Assembly (NCBI GenBank): GCA_014297435.1
Contig: JACOQA010000002.1
Coordinates: 124,001 to 188,000 of the forward strand
DNA from: Candidatus Nanohaloarchaea archaeon
GTDB lineage: Archaea; Nanohalarchaeota; Nanosalinia; Nanosalinales; Nanosalinaceae
DNA length: 64,000 bases
Reading direction: 5' to 3'
Shown here: positions 16,025-24,322 of the stretch, one piece after another
How positions within the stretch are numbered: the stretch's first letter is position 1
How the letters are laid out: each line of letters begins with the position of its first letter
The notes under the pieces: generated by a model
The model's input: the letters and a program-made list of their open reading frames with translations, nothing else
Told to the model about the DNA's origin: nothing
The model's database searches: none
Program-made: the position numbers and the translations under genes

Positions 16025-16429
16025 GTGAGGATGAATCTAGAAAAATACGGACTTACACCTCGAAAAACATACTTTCTCGTGCTTATAACCGGAATGATAT
16101 TATCTGTGATAACTTTCAACATGGAAATGGAGCTTCTGGCTGCAGGAATAATAGTTGGCTCAGTAATGCTGCTTTCGCTCGTCAAGAGATCGGCCGAGAG
16201 ACCTGTTTTCGACGAGAGAGATATCAGCCTGGCAGAGGAATCAACCCATCAGGCAGTTATGTTTACAGGCGCTCTAGGCGGAGTTTTCATGATAATAGTC
16301 TCCATCGGGATGGGACTAGGGAAATGGGGTTACCCGGACTGGGCCGCACCCTACTTCCTAACCTGGGGCGGAATTGTCGGACTCGCAGCGCTGATAGAAG
16401 CATCAAAAAGACTTAGAGGGGTCAAATAA
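16025..16429 (+). CDS. DUF2178 membrane protein
   Basis: A 134-residue protein with three to four transmembrane helices (about 14-34, 36-53, 77-98 and 106-126) and a charged cytoplasmic loop RPVFDERDISLAEEST. This is the layout of DUF2178 proteins, common in haloarchaea and usually encoded next to a small XRE-type regulator, as here. Translation could begin at GTG16025 or ATG16031; the TATA spacing (about 26 bases) favours 16025. The function is unknown; a membrane sensor or partner of the regulator is a common guess. Confidence 0.8.
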   Translation: MRMNLEKYGLTPRKTYFLVLITGMILSVITFNMEMELLAAGIIVGSVMLLSLVKRSAERPVFDERDISLAEESTHQAVMFTGALGGVFMIIVSIGMGLGKWGYPDWAAPYFLTWGGIVGLAALIEASKRLRGVK

Positions 16430-16442
16430 CAATCTTGTTTAT

Positions 16443-16643
16443 ATGACCATAGAAAACGATCTTAGAGAGGTCCGATCAAAACAGGAGCTGACCCAGCAGG
16501 AACTCGGAGAAGCCATGGGCGTTTCGAGACAGACCATTAACGCTATAGAAACCGGCAAGTACAACCCCAGCCTCGAGTTGGCCCTCAAACTCTCAAGTTA
16601 TTTTGAGACAGAGGTGCAAAAACTCTTCAGAATAGAAGAATAA
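16443..16643 (+). CDS. XRE-type helix-turn-helix regulator
   Basis: A 66-residue protein that is one Cro/CI-type HTH domain: LTQQELGEAMGVSRQTINAIE is the helix-turn-helix, followed by KYNPSLELALKLSSYF. It resembles YozG-like small regulators. It starts 13 bases after the DUF2178 gene, in one operon. It probably acts on the palindrome at 15978-15993. Confidence 0.88.
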   Translation: MTIENDLREVRSKQELTQQELGEAMGVSRQTINAIETGKYNPSLELALKLSSYFETEVQKLFRIEE

Positions 16644-16758
16644 AGTCCGACCAAACACTATTGTAGATCCAATCAACCATTTTTATTTCTCTCAATTGTT
16701 TTCTATGGATTTTAGAAATAATAGATACATTTACCTTCTTTTCAGTTCTAACAAACCG

Positions 16759-16765
16759 TTTATAT
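16759..16765 (+). promoter_or_regulatory. TATA box of the leader ORF and coiled-coil gene
   Basis: TTTATAT lies 25 bases (centre to first base) before ATG16787, so transcription should begin at or next to that ATG. The mRNA would then run through a 44-codon leader frame into the coiled-coil gene at 16928. Confidence 0.5.
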
Positions 16766-16786
16766 CGAGTCCGGAAAGCTTTAGAC

Positions 16787-16921
16787 ATGCCTGGAGAAGA
16801 ATCAATCCCCAGAACGTTGATATCCGGGCAAAGTTCTTCAAGAAAACCAAGCCACGGGAGCTACGATTCCCAAGGGTTGCCTGTTAACTCCCCGAAACAG
16901 GCTTTACACAAAAGGAGGTGA
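16787..16921 (+). CDS. Possible 44-residue leaderless leader ORF ending on a Shine-Dalgarno site
   Basis: ATG16787 sits at the predicted transcription start and opens 44 codons (MPGEESIPRTLISG ... ALHKRR), rich in Ser, Pro, Lys and Arg. Its last codons AGG AGG TGA are themselves the Shine-Dalgarno sequence of the coiled-coil gene, whose TTG start is seven bases further on. A ribosome ending here would cover that site, a plain setup for translational coupling. The peptide resembles no family I know and may matter only as a regulatory leader. An overlapping frame from 16705 is open too but lacks this promoter fit. Confidence 0.4.
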   Translation: MPGEESIPRTLISGQSSSRKPSHGSYDSQGLPVNSPKQALHKRR

Positions 16922-16927
16922 GAATTT

Positions 16928-17776
16928 TTGAACAGACAGATCACAGTTTCACTCGTTGTAATCGGTCTAGTTGCCGCAGTTGCCGGAGCAGGTTCCGTAG
17001 CTGCTTCTGACAGCGACTCTAAGTACGACAAGGACTACTACAAGAACAAGGTTGACGTCCTCTCGGAGAAGGTGAGCGACATCGAGAAAGACCGTAACGA
17101 GTACAAAGAAAAGTTCCAGAAACAGAAAGAGGACTTTGAGAGCATGAAGAAGAAGCTCGAAGAGAAAGACAAAGAGATAGATCGGATGAAGGAGAAGCTC
17201 CGAGTTGAGAAAGACAGAAAGAACGAGTACAAGAACAAGTTCAACAAGCAGAAAGAACAAACAAAGAAATTCGAGTCTAAGTACCGGAAACAGAAGAGCG
17301 ATCTTCAGAAGTACCGGAAACAGCTCGATCAGCAGCAAGAAACAATTGAGAAGCTGAAGAAGAGCTACAGCCAATCCTACCTGAACTCTCAGGAAGGATA
17401 CGTCAAGAAGACGTACGTCAGAAGTTACGACAACAAGCTGAAGAAAGAAAAGGAAGCCAACAAAGAAACAAAAGACAAAGAGTCCTCAAGCAAGGAGAAG
17501 AACAAGGAGAAGAAAGACTCAAGCACTTACGACAAGAAGGATTCCGAGTCTAAGAAGAAGGACAGCTCCTACGAGAAGGATACAAGCGAGAAAGACAGTT
17601 CAGAGAAGTCTTATGAGAAGAAGCAGAGTGAATCCGACACAGAAAAGGATTATGAAGAGACAAACAAGTACAAGGAAAGCGAAGAAGACAGCTCCTACAA
17701 GAAGAACTCAGAGGAGTATGAGGAGAACGAGTCAGTTGACAAGAAAGAGCAGGAATCTGAGGAAGAGAAACACTAA
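16928..17776 (+). CDS. Secreted coiled-coil protein with low-complexity Lys/Glu/Ser tail
   Basis: A 282-residue protein from TTG16928, supported by the near-perfect Shine-Dalgarno AGGAGGTGA (16913-16921). A Sec signal peptide (VVIGLVAAVAGAGSVAA, to about residue 26) is followed by a continuous coiled coil (about 35-150) with heptads rich in Lys, Glu and Gln. The tail (about 170-282) is built almost only of Lys, Glu, Ser and Asp, with recurring KKDSS and YEK units. No anchor is visible. A stalk, spacer or surface-associated fibre is inferred. Its signal core resembles that of the TasA-like protein at 19558. Confidence 0.72.
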   Translation: MNRQITVSLVVIGLVAAVAGAGSVAASDSDSKYDKDYYKNKVDVLSEKVSDIEKDRNEYKEKFQKQKEDFESMKKKLEEKDKEIDRMKEKLRVEKDRKNEYKNKFNKQKEQTKKFESKYRKQKSDLQKYRKQLDQQQETIEKLKKSYSQSYLNSQEGYVKKTYVRSYDNKLKKEKEANKETKDKESSSKEKNKEKKDSSTYDKKDSESKKKDSSYEKDTSEKDSSEKSYEKKQSESDTEKDYEETNKYKESEEDSSYKKNSEEYEENESVDKKEQESEEEKH

Positions 17777-17782
17777 AGGTAC

Positions 17783-17808
17783 GAGGGGGTTATCGGCCCC
17801 CCCTTTCT
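17783..17808 (+). terminator. GC hairpin with T-run after the coiled-coil gene
   Basis: GGGGG (17785-17789) pairs with the C-run at 17797-17803 around a short loop, and CTTTCTC follows. It lies seven bases after the stop codon and probably ends the transcript or protects its 3' end. Confidence 0.5.
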
Positions 17809-17902
17809 CACACCTCATATAGCTTTCTAAGACGTTAAAAGACCGCATTATTGCCCGGTACAATATACATCCTTAAAATAAAGTAGGCGAATACCTTGAA
17901 CC

Positions 17903-18550
17903 ATGACGGTTGGTGACGAAGGCAATCATATCTACAGAATCGCAGAGTCAGAGTTTTACGAAAACCCTGCTAAAATATTCTCGCTCGACTACTATACACG
18001 CGAAAATGGCGGCGAGGACGAATTCTCCCGCAAACAGATCTGGTTCCAGGTTTATGGCGACGAAGAAATAGAAAAAGAGTTTAACAAACGTCTTACACGT
18101 CTTTTCCAACAACACTTCAACAATGGCGACTGGGACTTTGTTACGATGTATCCTACCCATGTCAAGGGCGAAGTTAACCCACACATGAAGAAGTTGATAG
18201 AGGATATAGCAGAAGACTTGGATCTCGAGTACAGCCAAGTTCTAAGACGTAACGAGACAATCGAAGAGAACCACGAGCTGGAGTCGCCTAGAAAGAAGAT
18301 AGTGAACGTTGAAGGAACCGTTGACATAACTGAAGACGTTGAGGGAAAGAACGTAATAGTAGTGGATAACATAGCTATTAGTGGCACTTCACTTCTTCAC
18401 GCCACCAACAGGCTTTACGAGGCAGGCGCTAAAAAGGTTGCTTCTGTAACATTAGGTGTTTCTAAGGAGCATCGTGAAGACGACATGTTTATCGAAAACG
18501 ATGCCAGTGCAAAGAAAATCATGAAAAAAACAACCAGCGAGGGTTCTTAA
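17903..18550 (+). CDS. Phosphoribosyltransferase-fold protein
   Basis: A 215-residue protein with the PRPP-binding signature of type I PRTases at about 151-163 (VIVVDNIAISGTS), in which the usual second acidic residue is Asn. The N-terminal part with TMYPTHVKGEVNPHMKKL resembles ComF-like PRTases. Such proteins act in nucleotide salvage or as nucleotide-sensing regulators; the substrate is unknown. A CTTAAAATAAAG box about 27 bases upstream supports a leaderless start. The next gene, a winged-helix regulator, begins three bases after its stop, suggesting a joint function. Confidence 0.7.
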   Translation: MTVGDEGNHIYRIAESEFYENPAKIFSLDYYTRENGGEDEFSRKQIWFQVYGDEEIEKEFNKRLTRLFQQHFNNGDWDFVTMYPTHVKGEVNPHMKKLIEDIAEDLDLEYSQVLRRNETIEENHELESPRKKIVNVEGTVDITEDVEGKNVIVVDNIAISGTSLLHATNRLYEAGAKKVASVTLGVSKEHREDDMFIENDASAKKIMKKTTSEGS

Positions 18551-18553
18551 ATA

Positions 18554-18838
18554 ATGAAAGACTTTTTTCTTAACGAAAAACCAGTTATGGCTCTAGTAAC
18601 GATCAGAAAGCATAGAGATGACGTCTATGGGAGCTTAATTTCGCAGAAGATAGACACGACGTACGCCCATACCGTTAAGATTCTTTCCAGGATGGAGGAT
18701 CACGATCTTATTGAGACGGAGAAGAAGGGTAGGAAGAAGATTCTCACTCTCACCGACAAGGGTGAGGAATATGCAGACCACTTTATAGAGCTGATTAACT
18801 GCTTTGAAGACAATCAGATAGAGAAACAGAGCCCATAA
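18554..18838 (+). CDS. Winged-helix (MarR/PadR-like) transcription regulator, copy 1
   Basis: A 94-residue winged-helix protein. Helices with TYAHTVKILSRMEDHDLIETEKKGRKKILTLTD (split across about residues 36-68) form the recognition helix and wing. It is clearly a paralogue of the gene at 18954: both share 'D.TY.HTVK.L..ME.HDL' and 'GRKKI..LT..G'. It is co-transcribed with the PRTase gene. Confidence 0.82.
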   Translation: MKDFFLNEKPVMALVTIRKHRDDVYGSLISQKIDTTYAHTVKILSRMEDHDLIETEKKGRKKILTLTDKGEEYADHFIELINCFEDNQIEKQSP

Positions 18839-18953
18839 TACAATCACAATATTTTGGTAGGTCACAAGCCTTGTAGTAATCCACTAGTATAGCCTAGTAA
18901 TAGAAAGAAAGCATAGCATGTTTAATAAGGTCTAAGCAGGGTATTTACTCCCT

Positions 18954-19271
18954 GTGACGATGAGCGACCCAGAAGAGATAGAGAAGCTGTTCCTCAAGAA
19001 CAAGCCGGTGAAGATCATAGTCAAAATCCGGATGCAAAGGGACGAAAACTACGCCCTCCAACTCTCAAAGGAAGTAGACGCCACCTACTCCCATACAGTT
19101 AAAGTCCTCCAGAACATGGAGGAACACGACCTGGTGAAGTTCAAGAGAGAGGGTCGGAAGAAGATAGTCGAACTAACAGAGGATGGAGAAAGAATCGCGA
19201 AGGCCTTCAAGGAAGTCTATGATGAGATTGAGAAGACCGATGGCGAAAATTCCATCATCAGGAGGGCATAA
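18954..19271 (+). CDS. Winged-helix (MarR/PadR-like) transcription regulator, copy 2
   Basis: A 105-residue paralogue of the preceding regulator with the same recognition region (ATYSHTVKVLQNMEEHDLVK) and wing (EGRKKIVELTEDGE). Translation may start at GTG18954 or ATG18960; a TTTAATA box at 18921-18927 favours the former. Pairs of such regulators may form heterodimers. The position just before the fibre protein and its signal peptidase suggests control of that locus, which is inference. Confidence 0.8.
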   Translation: MTMSDPEEIEKLFLKNKPVKIIVKIRMQRDENYALQLSKEVDATYSHTVKVLQNMEEHDLVKFKREGRKKIVELTEDGERIAKAFKEVYDEIEKTDGENSIIRRA

Positions 19272-19557
19272 AAAAATTTTACGAACTACCTTGCGAAACT
19301 TCTCTGATAAAATAACACATTCCTCTGGTCGGAGATATTTCTAAACATCTAACCAAAAATACTGCTTCAGAACACCAATCCTGGTTCTACACAACCTTTG
19401 AAAGGTAAAAAAGGTATTATAAGACATCTTCAAACACAATAGTTGTGGTAAAGCCGATAATTGTCCTCCATGCGATCTAGAGGCTACTTTAAAGGCTTTT
19501 CAACTTCCACAGACATCAAAACCTGAATTAAACACACTAAGAGGTGACTATTACTCT

Positions 19558-20970
19558 ATGAAGAAAAAGATTTTAACATCTCTAATCATCGTAGGATTGG
19601 CAGCAGTAACAGCAGGCGCAGGAACCTCCGCCTATTTCAACGACACAGAGACAAGCCAAGACAACACATTCCAAACTGGCTCACTCGATCTACAAGTGAA
19701 CTGGGATGAAAAGTACAACGGAGAGAAAGTAGAAAACTCGAACTATACCGACAACCCCGGACCTATCTTCGGTCTTTCAGACATTAAGCCCGGAGATCAC
19801 GGTCAGGCTAAAGTCGGACTAAGAATCTACGACAACCCCGGACATCTGTTCATGAGGATCAAGGAGAAAGCAGACAAGGAAAACGGAATCAGCGAACCAG
19901 AGCGACAGATCGGAGACACAGATCCTGACGGCGAACTTGATAGCAGAATCAAGTTCAGAATCTGGTACGACGATGGCGACGGCATCAAACAGGACGACGA
20001 GAAAACACTGTTCTACGGAACAGGTCAGGAAATGGTCGAAAGTAACCTGGGCGAAGGACATTTCCTAGCACAGGAATTCTGGAACAGTGAAGCTTCCGAA
20101 AAGAAAAGACATCTAGGAGTCGAATGGTGGCTTCCAAAACACGTAGGAAACGAAGCCCAGTCAGACCTACTTAAGTACGACTTCGAGTTCTACACGGAAC
20201 AGAAGAGACACAACGAAAACCCGAACAACCCATGGAACTCAGGCGACAAAGAACCTGAAGAACCAGAAGAGCCTGAGAACCCAGAACCGCCTGAAGACCC
20301 TGAAGGAAACGAAACAGAAAACTACAACCAGACAACAAACTACACAGTAACACAGGGAGACGAAACCTATGAAGTAACAGCAATCAACGGCGACCAGACG
20401 GTTGAAGAGTTCTATGAGTACCAGCTACCTGAAGACCAGCAAACCGAAGAAAACGGAGCTATCAGCGAAGGAAACTTCAACTGGGGATCCAAAGGAACCT
20501 TCAACCTTCAGAAAGAAGACGGATCCGTCCTAATGCTGTACAACGGAACTGACGGATTAAGCCTAGTCGCTGTACACGGAAAAGCAAACAGTTACTCCGA
20601 CAACGGTGGCGGATCAGTAAGTTTCACAGTTCAAAACCTTGGTGACGGCAACTGGGATGTCAAGGACGATCTCTACAGGAAGGATAACGGCGAGCTATCA
20701 GGCAGCAACTACGACCGCTGGGACGTAGACTCTTCGCCCCACAGGATCAACTGGACCTGGGGCGACGGAGGAACAGACGGCGGAGCTTTCAACGGACTAG
20801 GAAACAGCTTCGATTTCACAATCGAACCACGTTTCAACGAGGAGGCGCCGCTCTACAACGAGTACTACGACGGCGACTTGGAGACATGGGAGATCTTATC
20901 CGGAGACAGAGAAAACCCTGAAAGGATTGAGCTAGACATGGACGAGCCAATCACGGTTTCGTCCAACTAG
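19558..20970 (+). CDS. TasA/camelysin-like secreted fibre protein with SipW-type signal peptide
   Basis: A 470-residue protein whose N-terminus has the SipW-cognate signature: hydrophobic core LIIVGLAAVTAGAGTSA, then AYFNDTETSQDNTFQTG and SLDLQV. This is the signal and first strands of TasA/CalY-type proteins, which polymerise into biofilm or archaellum-like surface fibres. The first domain (about 25-220) is followed by a Glu/Pro linker (about 230-262: EPEEPEEPENPEPPEDPEG) and a second beta-rich domain (about 275-465) of unknown family with several NxT/S sequons. A GAGGTGA Shine-Dalgarno lies 11 bases upstream of the ATG. Its processing enzyme is encoded next, 25 bases downstream. Confidence 0.8.
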   Translation: MKKKILTSLIIVGLAAVTAGAGTSAYFNDTETSQDNTFQTGSLDLQVNWDEKYNGEKVENSNYTDNPGPIFGLSDIKPGDHGQAKVGLRIYDNPGHLFMRIKEKADKENGISEPERQIGDTDPDGELDSRIKFRIWYDDGDGIKQDDEKTLFYGTGQEMVESNLGEGHFLAQEFWNSEASEKKRHLGVEWWLPKHVGNEAQSDLLKYDFEFYTEQKRHNENPNNPWNSGDKEPEEPEEPENPEPPEDPEGNETENYNQTTNYTVTQGDETYEVTAINGDQTVEEFYEYQLPEDQQTEENGAISEGNFNWGSKGTFNLQKEDGSVLMLYNGTDGLSLVAVHGKANSYSDNGGGSVSFTVQNLGDGNWDVKDDLYRKDNGELSGSNYDRWDVDSSPHRINWTWGDGGTDGGAFNGLGNSFDFTIEPRFNEEAPLYNEYYDGDLETWEILSGDRENPERIELDMDEPITVSSN

Positions 20971-20995
20971 CTCCTTCTCTCTTTCTTCTTTATTT

Positions 20996-21508
20996 ATGAA
21001 ACCTTCTTATATTGCGATTTCGATCGCAGGACTGATACTTTTAGCGCCTTTCCTAGCTTTAGCTTTCCCTTTCTTGCTTGGCGCTTCGAAGACCTTCGTG
21101 GTTACCTCCGGATCTATGGAACCAGGCATACCTACAGGATCAGTGATATGGGTTTCGGACACTCCACCCTCTGAAATCAGACAGGGAGACGTCATAACAT
21201 TCAACCAAGGCTCAGGTAACACCGTGACACACCGAGTGGTTAACGTCACAGAGGAAGAAAACCCTAGGTTTAAGACTAAGGGTGATGCCAACACGGAACC
21301 GGATCCAGGATATGTTGAACCAAATCAGCTTGTTGGAAAAGTAAATTTCAGCGTTCCTTACTTAGGTTATATAGCTGAATGGACAGGATCCTCTATAGGA
21401 CTTATATTACTGGTCGTGATACCTGCATTAGGCATTATAGGTCTTGAATTATCTGAACTCTATAACACCATGAGGGAAGAGCAGGAGGAAGATTATTCAG
21501 GTTTCTGA
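20996..21508 (+). CDS. SipW-type archaeal signal peptidase I
   Basis: A 170-residue membrane serine protease of family S26B. The catalytic Ser40 is in TSGSMEPGIPTGSV, His79 (in VTHRVV) replaces the bacterial Lys as in archaeal and ER enzymes, and the Asp-containing GDANTEPDPGYV block follows. There is an N-terminal helix (about 5-28) and a C-terminal helix (about 132-152). Being next to the TasA-like gene, it most likely processes that protein rather than serving as the general enzyme. Its end overlaps the convergent dnaG by 16 bases. Confidence 0.9.
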   Translation: MKPSYIAISIAGLILLAPFLALAFPFLLGASKTFVVTSGSMEPGIPTGSVIWVSDTPPSEIRQGDVITFNQGSGNTVTHRVVNVTEEENPRFKTKGDANTEPDPGYVEPNQLVGKVNFSVPYLGYIAEWTGSSIGLILLVVIPALGIIGLELSELYNTMREEQEEDYSGF

Positions 21509-22629
21509 GGCATTTTAACCTCTTCTTTTGTAAGAATACGGAGCTGACTTGAGTTAGCGTATCCAGAACGCGACATGCCTACAATAAAGTCAGCTTCAAG
21601 CTCCTCTGCCTCCTCAACATTTGATTCTTCCACCTCGCCATCTATAACAACTGCTTTACAAGACTCGGTATCCGCTTCCCCAAGCTTGTCTAGAGGCATC
21701 TTTTCCTCAACTTTAATCTCAGAATTCAGAACATAAGCCGCTCTGGTTCCTATAATATCCTGGACATGCCCGCCCAATGATTCAAGAACCTCTTCACTAA
21801 CTTCATCGTTCTCGGGTTCTTCGGCGTAACGGAACTGTTCTTTGTCTCTTAGAGCTTTGTAGATTTCTTCTTTACCTAGTTCTTCGACCTCTTTGTTTTC
21901 GGGCGCCCGAGCCACATAGTCAGGATCGGATTTTTCCTCCAGTTCCTTGAGTATCAAGTCTCCGCCTCTATCACCGTCGAGGAACGGCGTAATTTTTTTC
22001 TCACTAGGTAAGAGACCGATGTTTTCAGGTATCGATGTGCCTCCTACTGCAATCGCGTTTCTTACGCCGTTTGAAAGAAGGTTTAACAGATCTGCACGAC
22101 CTTCAACAATAATAATTTCTTCAGAAGAATTTGCTTCAGGACCGGCCTGGAAACCTTTGTACTCTGTCAATTCTGTCGTTCTGACTTCTTGCTTGACCTC
22201 GTCGGTTATCTTGCCTTTCTCAGGTGTATCATCCTGCATTTCTTTCAAAAGCTGCTTGGCTCTCTTTACAATATAGTCTCTCTTAGTAGTTCTTTCATCT
22301 CTGATCTCTTCAACAGTTATATCGGCATTCGTGGGACCTACTCTCTCTATTGTTTCAAGTGAAGCTCCTAATAAGGCTGTTTCTGTTGCGTTCAATGAAG
22401 AAGGAATTTTTATTTCGGCTGTAGATCTACCCTCTTCCTCTTTTACCTGCACGTCGATCCTGCCCACTCTGCCTCTCTCCTGTAACTCCCTTAAGTCCAG
22501 TTCGTCTCCGAGTAGACCTTCTGTCTGTCCGAATATCGCTCCGACTATGTCTGGTTTTTCAACTAGACCTGTAGATTCTAGCTTTGCCTCTATCATGTAC
22601 TTTACAGAATTTTGTGCTACTTTTCCCAT
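21493..22629 (-). CDS. dnaG: Archaeal DnaG-type primase / exosome-associated protein
   Basis: The 378-residue protein has an N-terminal archaeal DnaG domain (YMIEAKLESTGLVEKPDIVGAIFGQTEGL) and a TOPRIM domain with the catalytic Glu176 (IIIVEGRAD) and Asp218/Asp220 (PFLDGDRGGDL). In archaea DnaG is mainly a component of the RNA exosome, binding poly(A) RNA, and may also prime DNA. The C-terminal tail is acidic. It overlaps the end of the upstream DUF167 gene by 13 bases, so the two are co-transcribed. Confidence 0.93.
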   Translation of the reverse strand: MGKVAQNSVKYMIEAKLESTGLVEKPDIVGAIFGQTEGLLGDELDLRELQERGRVGRIDVQVKEEEGRSTAEIKIPSSLNATETALLGASLETIERVGPTNADITVEEIRDERTTKRDYIVKRAKQLLKEMQDDTPEKGKITDEVKQEVRTTELTEYKGFQAGPEANSSEEIIIVEGRADLLNLLSNGVRNAIAVGGTSIPENIGLLPSEKKITPFLDGDRGGDLILKELEEKSDPDYVARAPENKEVEELGKEEIYKALRDKEQFRYAEEPENDEVSEEVLESLGGHVQDIIGTRAAYVLNSEIKVEEKMPLDKLGEADTESCKAVVIDGEVEESNVEEAEELEADFIVGMSRSGYANSSQLRILTKEEVKMPQKPE

Positions 22630-22880
22630 TTTTTAGAAGCCTCTTTGATCTTTTCTTCGAATTTTTGCTTGCTCATCTCGAGCTTGAGCTCTTTTCTCCT
22701 TGATTTTGTCCCAGAGACTATTCCCGGACGCTCCCCCAGTATTTTTTCGAGACGGGACCTAAGTTCTGCGTTTGCCCTGCCATTTTCAGCCCTGTTCTCC
22801 AAGTAGATCTTCGGCATAAAACCGGTTTCTACCTTGAAATTTTTCGAGTCAGGCTCTACCTTTACTTTGACAGTGGTCAT
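22617..22880 (-). CDS. DUF167 (YggU family) protein
   Basis: From ATG22880 the protein has 87 residues: VKVKVEPDSKNFKVE is the first strand pair, ENRAENGRANAELRSRLEKIL the conserved 'G.AN.EL' helix, and IVSGTKSRRKELKLE the closing 'SG..SR.K' strand. This is DUF167, a small conserved fold of unknown role. An earlier start at 22913 would add eleven non-conserved residues. Its stop lies inside dnaG. Confidence 0.85.
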   Translation of the reverse strand: MTTVKVKVEPDSKNFKVETGFMPKIYLENRAENGRANAELRSRLEKILGERPGIVSGTKSRRKELKLEMSKQKFEEKIKEASKKWEK

Positions 22881-22994
22881 AGTATGTGGCTGCCCTGTAA
22901 CACGGGCGGTCATTCCCGTCCCTTAAGGTCTCGTCCGCTGACTTCAGGACAGCCTACAACTAAATCATCAGTTCGAACTGTTAAATAACACCGG

Positions 22995-23693
22995 TTACTG
23001 GAAGAAAACCCCTTCTTCAGGTACAGGCTTGAACTCAGCCTGGCGGGTCTTGGTCTGTACAGGCTCTTCTCCGTGATACTTCCTGAGGTACTGGAAGTAC
23101 TCTCTTGTTTTCTCCCGTGCATACTCCCCATCATAGTCGATTCTTTCCTCTCCCACGTAGAACATGAAAGCCCACCTGAAGAACTTGTTGAGAGGCCTTG
23201 TAACTATTCTAGGCAAGAACTGTATTCCCTGAGGCATATCGTACTTGATGTATGTTCTTACAAGATATTCGATTCCTCCAAAGTCGTTTTCTCCTGATGG
23301 TGGTGTTCGGGTTCTTAAACGAGTCTTTATCTTCATGCTGGCGCCGAAACTTCCCCCATTACTCGGCAGATCTCCTTTAATGTTCATAGTGGAGCGGAAA
23401 TCGTTCGAATCCTTATTCTGCATGAAGAACTCTTCCTTGGGGCGACCCATCTCCATGTTCTGCTTGAAGATATACTTGTGCTCCTCGTAGATCGAAGGAA
23501 TGTGGGGCGACTCGTACCATTCTACACGGTTCTGTATCTCCATCCAGTCGTTGAATATGTGGACATCGCTCCAGATATCATCGCCCTCGCCAAACTTGTG
23601 CTCTTCCCATTTACCGCCTTCCCCTATGTTGTAGGTTCCTGGCGTATGAAGCCATCCTAGAAGCTTCTTGTAGAATGGCGGTTCTTCGCTCAT
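22995..23693 (-). CDS. Hypothetical protein, third gene of a diverged paralogue trio
   Basis: A 232-residue soluble protein. The C-terminal part, AFMFYVGEERIDYDGEYAREKTREYFQYLRKY, resembles the C-terminal helix pattern of the two upstream genes, and the middle alternates charged strands. The overall order of strands plus a long C-terminal helix recalls SRPBCC/START-like folds, but this is a guess from pattern alone. It starts six bases after the previous gene in a three-gene operon (24766 to 22995). The function is unknown. Confidence 0.65.
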   Translation of the reverse strand: MSEEPPFYKKLLGWLHTPGTYNIGEGGKWEEHKFGEGDDIWSDVHIFNDWMEIQNRVEWYESPHIPSIYEEHKYIFKQNMEMGRPKEEFFMQNKDSNDFRSTMNIKGDLPSNGGSFGASMKIKTRLRTRTPPSGENDFGGIEYLVRTYIKYDMPQGIQFLPRIVTRPLNKFFRWAFMFYVGEERIDYDGEYAREKTREYFQYLRKYHGEEPVQTKTRQAEFKPVPEEGVFFQ

Positions 23694-23699
23694 ATTATC

Positions 23700-24320
23700 C
23701 TAGCTCCAAGGAGGACTGTAATGGGAGGATCCGGAGCGGTGGATAGTTTTTTCGACTCCAAACTTCTCCCTCATCAGGTTTTGAATATGCACCATTATCT
23801 CTTCTGCCTCTTCCTCGTACATGTGGATCTCTTTTGAGTAAAATTTGTGGTACCAGATACCTGTAAGTATATCATAAAGCTTAGTCTTCTGGAAACGCGA
23901 CTTGTGTTCGCGGGAAAGACCTGGTTTATCCCAGTTATCCTCAGGAACTTCTTTCATTCCGCCCGGCTCCCAGGGAATAGGCGAGCTACCCGGATAAACT
24001 GTCAAAACTTTGGCCGATGTTTTAACACGGGCTTTATGTATATCATCAGGTCTTTCCATCTCGTAGATATCTTTAGGACGTTTCGCACGGAAACTAAGAT
24101 TGAAGTAAAGCGTTGTGTGCGGCGATTTTTCTTTGAACGCATGCATTCTTATCTTGTCCTTGGGCTTGGCGACGTTGAACTCCATCTTGCCTTCTTCTAT
24201 CCTATCGATATCGAACTCCTCGACAAGCAGGTCTTTCAAACCCCTGTAGATTCTAGCCGGATCCTCTTTTACGAAGAAATGGTCTTCTTTGGTGCCGGCA
24301 TCTTCCTCGTATAAAACCAT
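23700..24320 (-). CDS. Hypothetical protein, second gene of a diverged paralogue trio
   Basis: A 206-residue protein starting two bases after the upstream gene. It aligns by eye with that gene: 'EDPARIYRGLKDLL..EF' versus 'EDPESAYPELKDLLERRM', then 'VKTSAKVLTVYP' versus 'VQVKGSLVTHYP', then 'YHKFYSKEIHMYEEEAEEIMVHIQNL' (segment about 158-184) versus 'YDKFLYGEVRHEWEHAVEEKVEELM'. It has an extra loop rich in Pro and Trp. Family unknown. Confidence 0.65.
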   Translation of the reverse strand: MVLYEEDAGTKEDHFFVKEDPARIYRGLKDLLVEEFDIDRIEEGKMEFNVAKPKDKIRMHAFKEKSPHTTLYFNLSFRAKRPKDIYEMERPDDIHKARVKTSAKVLTVYPGSSPIPWEPGGMKEVPEDNWDKPGLSREHKSRFQKTKLYDILTGIWYHKFYSKEIHMYEEEAEEIMVHIQNLMREKFGVEKTIHRSGSSHYSPPWS

Positions 24321-24322
24321 TT

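Noticed and set aside
16696..16887. 63-codon frame before the coiled-coil gene
   Set aside because: The TATA box lies inside it, the composition is not protein-like, and it competes with the better-supported leader frame at 16787.
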